From: JBBQIY01 sp964618405
GTDB lineage: Bacteria > Verrucomicrobiota > Kiritimatiellia > RFP12 > UBA3636
NCBI GenBank assembly: GCA_964618405.1
Contig: CAZUAY010000204.1
Coordinates: forward strand, 1 to 6,928
Length of the DNA: 6,928 nucleotides
Reading direction: 5' to 3'
Shown here: positions 1-5,499 of the stretch, piece after piece
Numbering within the stretch: position 1 is the stretch's first letter
Layout of the letters: each line of letters begins with the position of its first letter
Notes under the pieces: generated by a model
What the model was told of the DNA's origin: nothing
What the model saw: the letters and a program-made list of their open reading frames with translations, nothing else
Databases searched by the model: none
Made by a program: the position numbers and the translations under genes

Positions 1-1
1 A

Positions 2-1531
2 ATTTGCAAGCTTCGCCTCTTCCTCAAGCTCGCCGCGCAGGTTGAACCCAACACCGCTCGCGGCAACCTCGGCATCGAACCACTACCCGACATCGACTTC
101 AACATCCGCGCTGGTAACACCCTCGTTGGATATGCCACCTACAAGGAAGTCGAAGATGCCGTTGAAGGTGGCAAGCAAGGAACGTTCGACTTCGATAATG
201 CTATGGTGAGGATTTCAGCCAAAGCCGCCGATCTCCAGCAGGCGTTTGATAAATTCCGCCAGCTCCAGACCGAAGGCAATGGCTCTGTACCCGCCGCAGA
301 CAAGTTGGAACTTCAATCCCGTCTCAAGACTTTGGAGGAAGAACTCAACGCCCACCTAGCGACCAGCTATGGCATTAAAATCAATAGTAAATCGGCGTAT
401 GAAAAGTGGCTGAAATCGCATCAGCCATTCCATTGGTTTATTCATTTCTACGGAATAGTTCAAGGTAATGGTGGCTTTGATATTATTATTGGGAATCCAC
501 CATATGTTGAACTCAAAGCACTAAAGGATTATAAAGTTCTCGGCTATACATGTATCGAATGCAACAATCTATATGCATTAGTCATGGAAAGAAGTGTTGC
601 ACTGAAAAATAAAGGTTCTCGTCAAGGCTACATAGTCCCAGTCTCATCAGTTTCAACCGACAGGTATTCAACACTTCAAAAAATGCTTGGAACCAATCAA
701 CTTGATTTTAGTTCCTACGACGACCGCCCATCTAGGCTTTTTGATGGTCTTGAACATATCCGTCTTTCAATTCATTTAATTGGTGCCCCAACGACTCCCA
801 CGCGGATGTTTTCAACACGCTACAATAAATGGATGTCCGAAGAACGGGTCAACCTTTTTGAAAAGCTCTCTTATGCATATACTGAGCCAGCTCTCGTGAA
901 CGGATCATTACCCAAGATGTGCCTAAACTTGGAGCGTAATATTGTTAATAAGCTAGTTGCAGAGGAGCATAAGTTATGTGAGTATTTTTCTACCAACTCA
1001 GAGAACAAAATGTACTTTTCACGGAAAGTTGGTTATTTCCTACAAGTTTTGAATTTTGAACCCTGCGTTCTTGATGGTAATGGTAATAGGCGACCACCTT
1101 CAGAATTTAAAGATGTTTCGTTTGATAATAGCGATTATGCCTTACTGGCTTTATGTTGCCTGAACTCAAACCTCTTCTATTGGCTAATTACTGTTTTCTC
1201 AGACTGTCGTCATATCAACAAACGCGAAGTAGATGCATTCCCTATCAACCTTAGTGCCTTGTCGATAAGTGAACAAAAAGCAAACCTCATTAAGTTAGCT
1301 CAATGTCTTATGGACGACATAAAAATACATTCTGAAAATCGCATAATGCGATTTAAACACGACACTCTTACAGTGCAATGCATAGTCCCCAAACTCTCCA
1401 AGCCCATCATCGACGAAATCGACACGGTCCTTGCGAAGCATTACGGTTTTACTGACGAGGAGCTTGACTTCATCATCAACTACGACATCAAATACCGTCT
1501 GGGTCGTGATAATGACAGCGAGGAAGAATGA
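2..1531 (+). CDS. Eco57I-like (type IIG) restriction-modification DNA methyltransferase, 5'-truncated by window edge
   Basis: The reading frame is open from base 2, so the true start lies outside the window and the ATG at 203 is internal. The visible 509 residues include the family segment with GIEPLPDIDFNIRAGNTLVG (about residues 24-43). Next come a charged helical insert, then GNPPY (NPPY at 494-505, residue 165), which is motif IV of adenine-N6 methyltransferases and binds the target base. The SAM-binding motif I would be upstream. Residues about 280-440 (KMYFSRKVGYFLQ, then NSNLFYWLI) resemble the target-recognition region of type IIG enzymes. The C-terminus (HYGFTDEELDFIINYDIKYR) is a typical family tail. 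Such proteins methylate, and often cleave, DNA at a specific site. Whether a nuclease domain exists cannot be seen. The middle is AT-richer than both ends (see findings). RhuM follows 176 bases downstream. Confidence 0.88.
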   Translation: MCKLRLFLKLAAQVEPNTARGNLGIEPLPDIDFNIRAGNTLVGYATYKEVEDAVEGGKQGTFDFDNAMVRISAKAADLQQAFDKFRQLQTEGNGSVPAADKLELQSRLKTLEEELNAHLATSYGIKINSKSAYEKWLKSHQPFHWFIHFYGIVQGNGGFDIIIGNPPYVELKALKDYKVLGYTCIECNNLYALVMERSVALKNKGSRQGYIVPVSSVSTDRYSTLQKMLGTNQLDFSSYDDRPSRLFDGLEHIRLSIHLIGAPTTPTRMFSTRYNKWMSEERVNLFEKLSYAYTEPALVNGSLPKMCLNLERNIVNKLVAEEHKLCEYFSTNSENKMYFSRKVGYFLQVLNFEPCVLDGNGNRRPPSEFKDVSFDNSDYALLALCCLNSNLFYWLITVFSDCRHINKREVDAFPINLSALSISEQKANLIKLAQCLMDDIKIHSENRIMRFKHDTLTVQCIVPKLSKPIIDEIDTVLAKHYGFTDEELDFIINYDIKYRLGRDNDSEEE

Positions 1532-1559
1532 GGGAAATGCGGAGTCGGCACCAAAGTGA

Positions 1560-1579
1560 CACAGGCATTCCTGCCTGTG
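1560..1579 (+). repeat. REP hairpin family A, variant 1
   Basis: CACAGGCA, loop TTCC, TGCCTGTG: a perfect 8-bp stem. Compared with the reverse complement of the next hairpin it differs at three positions, two of which are a compensating base-pair change in the stem and one of which is in the loop. Confidence 0.85.
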
Positions 1580-1584
1580 CATCC

Positions 1585-1604
1585 CACAGACAAGAATGTC
1601 TGTG
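1585..1604 (-). repeat. REP hairpin family A, variant 2
   Basis: CACAGACA, loop AGAA, TGTCTGTG: a perfect 8-bp stem, in opposite orientation to the neighbouring copy as judged by the loop. An identical 20-mer recurs at 2755-2774. Confidence 0.85.
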
Positions 1605-1707
1605 CCACACTGCTGGTGCCAACGAATTCTCGACACCTGCCACGGATGGTAAAAGAGCCGTATGACACATAACATTCATCCAGACTAATCCTGCGAGGTA
1701 AACACCA

Positions 1708-2754
1708 ATGAACCAGTCACCCAAATTCGCCGAAGACAACCCAACCGGCGAGATCGTCATCTATCAAACAGATGAAGGCAAGACGAAAATCGAAGTACGG
1801 TTCGTCAACGAAACGGTCTGGTTGACACAGGCTTTGATGGCGCAATTGTTCGGGACCAGCATTCCCAACATCAACATACACATCCGCAACATATTGAAAG
1901 ATAGGGAGTTGAACGAAAATTCAGTTATTAAGGAATTCTTAACAACTGCTTCGGACGGTAAAAACTATCAAACGAAGTTCTACAACCTTGACATGATCAT
2001 CTCCGTCGGATACCGGATCAAATCATCCGTAGCTACGCAGTTCCGAATCTGGGCGACATCGGTTCTCAAAGAATACATTATCAAAGGTTTCGCGCTGAAC
2101 GATGAACGGATGAAGACCGGACGCAACATGACGTATTTTGACGAGTTGCAGGAGCGCATCCGCGAAATCCGCCTTTCAGAACGTGTTTTCTATCAAAAAA
2201 TCAAGGATCTTTACACCACCAGTGTTGACTACGACCCACAGAACGAAAAAACACTGCTCTTCTTCAAGGTTGTGCAGAATAAGTTACTTTGGGCAATAAG
2301 CCAACAGACGGCCGCAGAACTGGTTGCTCATCGCGCGGATGCAGACCTCCCGTTCATGGGCATGCAGTCGTATGATAAGAAGATGCCATCTCGAATTACA
2401 AAACAAGATGCCGCTACGGCAAAGAACTACTTGACCGCAAATGAAATGAAAGCACTGGGTCTTCTGGTTGAACAGTATCTTGCTTTTGCCGAAGCACAGG
2501 CGCAACAGCGAATCGCTATGACCATGAAAGATTGGATTGCCAAACTAGATGCCATCCTGACCCTCAATGGGCGCGAATTATTGACGCATGCAGGTGGTAT
2601 CAGCCATCAAATCGCCGAAGAAATCAGCGCCCAACAACTCGGCAACTTCAAAACCAAGCTGAAAGACAAGGAGCGGCTTGCCAGCTTGGACGAGCTAGAG
2701 CACGACTTGAAAAAAGAACAAGAAAAGCAAAAAAAGACGTCGGAGACGAAGTGA
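1708..2754 (+). CDS. RhuM family protein (virulence RhuM-like), full length
   Basis: This 348-residue protein matches the RhuM family (named for the Salmonella SPI-3 gene rhuM) in length and in its conserved blocks: ETVWLTQALMAQLFGTS (a winged-helix-like N-terminal region), NIHIRNIL, DGKNYQTKFYNLDMIISVGY, QFRIWAT and VDYDP. The molecular function of RhuM is not established. Members are often found next to restriction-modification genes and in genomic islands, as here. The C-terminus from about residue 315 is rich in Lys and Glu and probably helical. The start is supported by GAGG at 1695-1698, nine bases before the ATG. The stop codon abuts a REP hairpin. A second RhuM lies at 3513-4202; in the segment ETVWLTQ to KGFA(L/I) the two share 62 of 96 residues by hand count. 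Confidence 0.9.
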   Translation: MNQSPKFAEDNPTGEIVIYQTDEGKTKIEVRFVNETVWLTQALMAQLFGTSIPNINIHIRNILKDRELNENSVIKEFLTTASDGKNYQTKFYNLDMIISVGYRIKSSVATQFRIWATSVLKEYIIKGFALNDERMKTGRNMTYFDELQERIREIRLSERVFYQKIKDLYTTSVDYDPQNEKTLLFFKVVQNKLLWAISQQTAAELVAHRADADLPFMGMQSYDKKMPSRITKQDAATAKNYLTANEMKALGLLVEQYLAFAEAQAQQRIAMTMKDWIAKLDAILTLNGRELLTHAGGISHQIAEEISAQQLGNFKTKLKDKERLASLDELEHDLKKEQEKQKKTSETK

Positions 2755-2788
2755 CACAGACAAGAATGTCTGTGCTACAAATGTCTGT
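2755..2788. repeat. REP hairpin family A with an extra right arm
   Basis: Positions 2755-2774 repeat exactly the 20-mer at 1585-1604 (8-bp stem, AGAA loop). After CTACAA a second ATGTCTGT (2781-2788) repeats the right arm at 2766-2773. The hairpin begins at the base after the RhuM stop codon (TGA 2752-2754), so it may form the 3' end of that transcript. Confidence 0.8.
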
Positions 2789-2815
2789 CACGATAAAATA
2801 AAACTGCTTTATACG

Positions 2816-3403
2816 ATGAGAAACACCAAAACTAGCACACCCAATTCGTTCCTGACTCTTGTTCTGAACAAGGGCGATGCCGCCTACCCTGCCACGCTCA
2901 TTGACCGTCTGGGCGATAATGCTCCATCGACTCTCTCCGCCATCGGCAACATCGAACTGCTCACGTGTCCCAAGACCGCGCTCTTCTGCTCCAGAGAATA
3001 TCCCGGCAGCGTTATTCTCCCAACCTACGATCAAGCGGCGAAATGGCGCGACACCGGCCGCTGCGTCATCGGCGGATTTCATTCGCCAATTGAAAGCGAA
3101 TGCCTCCGCATTCTCCTTCGCGGCAAACAACCCATCATCATCTGTCCCGCTCGGTCGCTCCCCAAAATCATCCCCACCGAATGGAAGCAAGCACTCACCG
3201 ACAACCGACTCCTGATCCTCTCCGCCTTTCCTGCAACCGAGTCACGCCCCACAGCCGCCCTCGCCGAACGCCGCAACCAACTTGTCGCCGCCCTCGCTGA
3301 TGAAGCCTACTTCGCCCACATCACCCCCACCAGCTCCACCGCCCGCCTCGCCACCCTCGTGGCAGAGTACGGCATCCCCATTATGAAGGGCCCCACGCCA
3401 TGA
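2816..3403 (+). CDS. DprA-like (SLOG/Smf) Rossmann-fold protein
   Basis: The protein has 195 residues, much shorter than competence DprA (usually 300 or more) because it is essentially only the Rossmann core. Recognisable blocks run in order: GNIELL and KTALFCSREYPGSVILPTYD (about residues 43-70), VIGGFHSPIESECLRILLRG (the glycine-containing nucleotide/ligand-binding turn and following helix), QPIIICPARSL, NRLLILSAFP, and RRNQLVAALADEAYFAH near the C-terminus. These proteins are usually annotated 'DNA-processing protein DprA'. Within the SLOG superfamily many members are thought to sense or process nucleotide ligands in conflict systems; the ligand here is unknown. No strong ribosome binding site precedes the ATG, and the upstream bases are AT-rich. 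The stop codon overlaps the next ORF's ATG (ATGA at 3400-3403). A related domain forms the C-terminal half of the protein at 4496-5476. Confidence 0.82.
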   Translation: MRNTKTSTPNSFLTLVLNKGDAAYPATLIDRLGDNAPSTLSAIGNIELLTCPKTALFCSREYPGSVILPTYDQAAKWRDTGRCVIGGFHSPIESECLRILLRGKQPIIICPARSLPKIIPTEWKQALTDNRLLILSAFPATESRPTAALAERRNQLVAALADEAYFAHITPTSSTARLATLVAEYGIPIMKGPTP

Positions 3404-3516
3404 CCGCACCCTCCACCAACATCACCGCCTCTGAAGCCCAAATCGACCGCCACGTCTACGCCCTCTACCACCTCTCCGCCCCTGAAATCGAAATTGTGGA
3501 AGGAAATACACCATGA
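3400..3516 (+). CDS. 38-residue ORF equal to a DNA methylase C-terminal tail (mini-gene or remnant)
   Basis: The ATG overlaps the DprA-like stop (ATGA, 3400-3403) and the TGA overlaps the RhuM start (ATGA, 3513-3516). GAAGGG at 3385-3390 is a well-placed ribosome binding site, nine bases before the ATG. The product contains EAQIDRHVYALYHLSAPEIE followed by IVEG. This is the pattern that ends many Eco57I/TaqI-like N6-adenine methylases and some specificity proteins (QID..VY.LYGLT..EI.IVEG). I see none of the catalytic region. The simplest reading is that a methylase gene was deleted down to its last codons, leaving a small ORF that keeps the neighbours translationally coupled. A functional micro-protein cannot be excluded. 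Confidence 0.6.
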   Translation: MTAPSTNITASEAQIDRHVYALYHLSAPEIEIVEGNTP

Positions 3517-4202
3517 ATGATGAAAAGTCACCTCAGGTGATCATCTACGAGACCGCCGAAGGAATCGCCAAAGTCAGCGTCCGCCTTGAAGACGAAACGG
3601 TTTGGCTGACGCAGCAGCAATTGGCAGACCTGTATGGCACCTCTCGCCCCAATGTAACGATGCACATTCGGAACATCTTCTCGCATGGCGAGCTGGCCGA
3701 AGCGGCAGTCTGTAAGAAATTCTTACAAACTGCCGCCGACGGCAAGAACTATGAGGTTTTGTTTTACAACCTGGACATGATCATCTCGCTTGGATACCGG
3801 ATCAACTCCAAGGTCGCAACGAAATTTCGGCAGTGGGCGACGCTGCGGTTGCGCGAGTATGTCGTCAAGGGCTTTGCCATCGACGACGACCGCCTCAAAG
3901 AGGCCGGCGGCGGCTATTGGAAAGAGCTGCTTGAGCGTATTCGGGACATCCGTGCCAGCGAGAAGGTTTTTTATCGCCAAATCCTCGACATCTACTCCAC
4001 CAGCATCGACTACGATCCGAGCGCAGGCGAATCCATTTCCTTTTTCAAGAAAGTCCAGAACAAAATCCATTACGCCGTTCACGGACAGACCGCCGCCGAA
4101 GTGATCTGCCAACGCGGAGAAGCAATACCTTGGCAGCCTGAAGAAAACCGAAGCCTCTCTGAAGAAGCGAATCGCGGGCAATGGGAAATGATCGTCGTGT
4201 AA
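3513..4202 (+). CDS. RhuM family protein, C-terminally truncated or replaced
   Basis: The 229 residues match the upstream RhuM from VIIYETAEGIAKVSVRLEDE through VDYDP-like (SIDYDPSAGES) and QNKIHYAVHGQTAAEVICQR (about residue 200). After that the sequence (GEAIPWQPEENRS, then WEMIVV) no longer resembles RhuM, and the protein stops about 120 residues short of its paralogue. The start is well supported: GGAAGGA at 3498-3504 lies eight bases before the ATG, and the ATG overlaps the stop of the preceding mini-ORF, implying translational coupling. The loss of the C-terminal third suggests a recombination junction near 4115. The protein may retain the N-terminal DNA-binding-like domain, or may be a pseudogene. 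Confidence 0.82.
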   Translation: MNDEKSPQVIIYETAEGIAKVSVRLEDETVWLTQQQLADLYGTSRPNVTMHIRNIFSHGELAEAAVCKKFLQTAADGKNYEVLFYNLDMIISLGYRINSKVATKFRQWATLRLREYVVKGFAIDDDRLKEAGGGYWKELLERIRDIRASEKVFYRQILDIYSTSIDYDPSAGESISFFKKVQNKIHYAVHGQTAAEVICQRGEAIPWQPEENRSLSEEANRGQWEMIVV

Positions 4203-4457
4203 CTCGTCTCATCGCATCGGCACCCCACATTCACGGCGCTACCCGACAACCCCAAAACCATCACCCGACGTGACAACCGACACTTCAGCCGAGATCCTTC
4301 GGAACTACGCAAAGCCCTTTCCCTTCCGAACGGACTCAATGCTGAAACCAACCTCTCTGCCAACCACATCTGCGCCTCCATCCGCACCCTCCTCGAAATT
4401 TTCTCCCTCCCCTCAACATCCTGCACCCTCTTCCTCCGCCAAGATCGTGATGCGTAA
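4203..4457 (+). pseudogene. Unidentified gene-like remnant after truncated RhuM
   Basis: After the RhuM stop, the same frame stays open for 84 codons to TAA at 4455-4457, with no clear start codon or ribosome binding site. Third codon positions are strongly C-rich, like the neighbouring real genes and unlike the other frames. Readable stretches include NPKTITRRDNRHFSRDPSEL and HICASIRTLLEIF. I do not recognise a family. It could be the 3' end of a lost gene joined to RhuM by the same event that removed the RhuM C-terminus. The alternative GTG-started ORF in another frame (4270-4473) looks low-complexity and less gene-like. Confidence 0.3.
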
Positions 4458-4480
4458 CAGAACCGCAACATAGTGAAAGT

Positions 4481-4486
4481 GGAAGG
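4481..4486 (+). promoter_or_regulatory. Shine-Dalgarno deciding an ATT start
   Basis: GGAAGG, continuing GGA, lies nine bases before ATT at 4496, exactly where a RAYT start codon is expected. No in-frame ATG, GTG or TTG lies between this site and the conserved N-terminus. Confidence 0.55.
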
Positions 4487-4495
4487 GACTCTACC

Positions 4496-5476
4496 ATTAC
4501 ATACGATCCGTCCATCCACCATCGGCGCTCCATCCGCCTGCGCGGGCACAACTATGCCGGCTCAGGCCGGTATTTCGTCACGATGTGCGTGGCCGACCGC
4601 CGCCCACGCTTCGGCACGGTGGTGAAAGGCCACATGGTTCTAAACGAAGCGGGGGAAATGGCCGCCGCCTGCTGGCGGGCCATCCCCACGCATTTTCCAC
4701 ACGCCACCATCGACGCATGGGTCATCATGCCCGAACACGTCCATGGCATCATCACTATCGACGGTAAGGGCACGGCATGCCGTGCCCCAACCCAAGAGCG
4801 CTTTGGCGCTCCCGTGGCAGGGTCTCTCGGCACCATCATCCGGTCGTATAAAGCCGCAGTTAGTAGGGGAACGGCATGCCGTGCCCCTACATGCCGTGCC
4901 CCAACAGGCTCTTCCCTCTGGCAGCGCAACTACTACGAAATCATCATCCACGATGAGGCCGCGTTGCAAAACATACGGCGGTACATCCAACAAAACCCGC
5001 TGAACTACGATGTCGTCATGAATTGCGGTGAGCCGCGAGCCCTCGGAAACCGTGCGCTACTGGATGGGCCTAAGCTGGGGTTTCTCGCCAGCCGCGGCGA
5101 AACAGAGGCGCACGGGCATCTGCCACTGAAAGCCGGCGAAGCCATCATCTCCGGGTTCCTGTCACCGATGGAGCGGGCGGTATTCAAGGCGGGGCTCACG
5201 CATGGCAAGCCCCTCATCTGGGTGAAACCATGGGCGCTTGAAGACGGCACTCATACGCCCACCATCCGCCGCGCACTCGACGAGGGCCGCCTGCTTATTC
5301 TCTCGCCCTTCGACCCAGCCCTCGACGCCCCTTCGGCACGCCGTGCCGCGTGGTGCAACGAATACGTGATGTACCATTGTAAAAAACTTATTCTCGGCCA
5401 CCTCAAACCCGGCGGCATGCTCGAATGCCTACTCTCCGATGCCCCCGCAGACCTAGAAGTCTGCGGTCTAGGGTAA
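4496..5476 (+). CDS. REP-associated tyrosine transposase (RAYT, Y1/HUH) fused to a DprA-like SLOG domain
   Basis: Residues 1-172 form a Y1 transposase-like domain. It begins ITYDPSIHHRRSIRLRGHNY, the usual RAYT N-terminus. It has the HUH motif in MPEHVHGI (4736-4744, His81 and His83) and the catalytic-Tyr region WQRNYYE (Tyr146, 4931-4933), followed by RRYIQQNPLNYD. RAYTs nick and join single-stranded DNA at REP hairpins. From about residue 173 to 326 the frame continues into a DprA-like domain: GNRALLDGPKLGFLASRG, AIISGFLSPMERAVFKAG, KPLIWVKPW, GRLLILSPF, ARRAAWCNEYV, ILGHLKPGGMLE. Compared with the gene at 2816-3403 it lacks part of the helix before the glycine turn and has GFLSP for GFHSP. 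The first ATG (4583) would cut into the conserved domain, so I place the start at ATT 4496, where an ATG seems to have mutated. Two palindromes lie inside the gene, and the stop is followed directly by a third. Confidence 0.78.
   Translation: MTYDPSIHHRRSIRLRGHNYAGSGRYFVTMCVADRRPRFGTVVKGHMVLNEAGEMAAACWRAIPTHFPHATIDAWVIMPEHVHGIITIDGKGTACRAPTQERFGAPVAGSLGTIIRSYKAAVSRGTACRAPTCRAPTGSSLWQRNYYEIIIHDEAALQNIRRYIQQNPLNYDVVMNCGEPRALGNRALLDGPKLGFLASRGETEAHGHLPLKAGEAIISGFLSPMERAVFKAGLTHGKPLIWVKPWALEDGTHTPTIRRALDEGRLLILSPFDPALDAPSARRAAWCNEYVMYHCKKLILGHLKPGGMLECLLSDAPADLEVCGLG
4768..4787. repeat. REP palindrome family B, inside the RAYT reading frame
   Basis: GGGCACGGCATGCCGTGCCC is a perfect 20-bp palindrome. 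It is read in frame as GTACRAP in a loop between the HUH motif and the catalytic tyrosine. Related copies lie at 4863-4902 and 5477-5496. Confidence 0.85.
4863..4902. repeat. REP palindrome family B with duplicated right arm, inside the RAYT reading frame
   Basis: Positions 4863-4890 are a 28-bp palindrome with one mismatched pair (A4870/G4883). The right arm ATGCCGTGCCCC (4876-4887) is repeated at 4891-4902 after TAC. In frame it encodes GTACRAPTCRAPT just before the catalytic-tyrosine helix, where related transposases carry a short variable linker. Confidence 0.82.
5445..5466 (+). other. Hairpin at the 3' end of the RAYT-DprA-like gene
   Basis: CCGCAGAC, loop CTAGAA, GTCTGCGG: a perfect 8-bp stem inside the last codons. 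CCTAGA (5452-5457) can instead pair with TCTAGG (5467-5472). No T-run follows, so it is not a classical terminator. Confidence 0.5.
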
Positions 5477-5496
5477 GGGCACGCCATGGCGTGCCC
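5477..5496. repeat. REP palindrome family B, directly after the RAYT-fusion stop codon
   Basis: GGGCACGCCATGGCGTGCCC is a perfect 20-bp palindrome. It differs from the 4768 copy only by a compensating swap of one base pair in the stem. It starts at the base after TAA (5474-5476), and NERD-gene homology begins within about 7 bases of its other end. Confidence 0.85.
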
Positions 5497-5499
5497 CAA

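Larger units (their letters stand above)
1547..1620. repeat. Composite REP/BIME-like element: two inverted hairpins inside an outer stem
   Basis: Two 20-bp hairpins lie 5 bases apart. An outer stem encloses them: GGCACCA (1547-1553) pairs with TGGTGCC (1614-1620), and AGTG (1555-1558) pairs with CACT (1608-1611). The whole can fold as a three-way or cloverleaf-like structure. The paired inverted palindromes match the organisation of bacterial interspersed mosaic elements built from REP sequences. It sits 15 bases after the stop codon of the upstream gene, a usual REP position. A role in mRNA 3'-end protection or termination is possible, but no T-run follows. Confidence 0.8.

Noticed and set aside
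1295..1760. Reverse-strand ORFs across the 1532-1707 spacer
   Set aside because: No ribosome binding site or family similarity. Their repeated peptide strings arise from the REP hairpins.
1560..2790. CRISPR array
   Set aside because: The repeated 20-mers are palindromes at irregular spacing with genes between them, and no cas gene is present.
2648..3190. 180-codon reverse ORF
   Set aside because: It runs antisense to the RhuM end and the DprA-like gene, which have clear homology.
4270..4473. GTG-started 67-codon ORF
   Set aside because: Low-complexity Pro/Ser composition and no ribosome binding site. The overlapping frame 4203-4457 has more gene-like codon use.
4583..4585. ATG as start of the RAYT-fusion gene
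   Set aside because: It would remove the conserved RAYT N-terminus, which is in frame upstream and is preceded by a good Shine-Dalgarno at 4481.
4552..4993. Long reverse-strand ORFs rich in ARHAVPL-type peptides
   Set aside because: They are shadows of the RAYT gene. The repeated peptides come from the palindromes, which read openly on both strands.
5425..5499. ATG at 5425 as the NERD start
   Set aside because: The first 25 codons overlap the RAYT-fusion gene and the palindrome in another frame and do not resemble NERD proteins.
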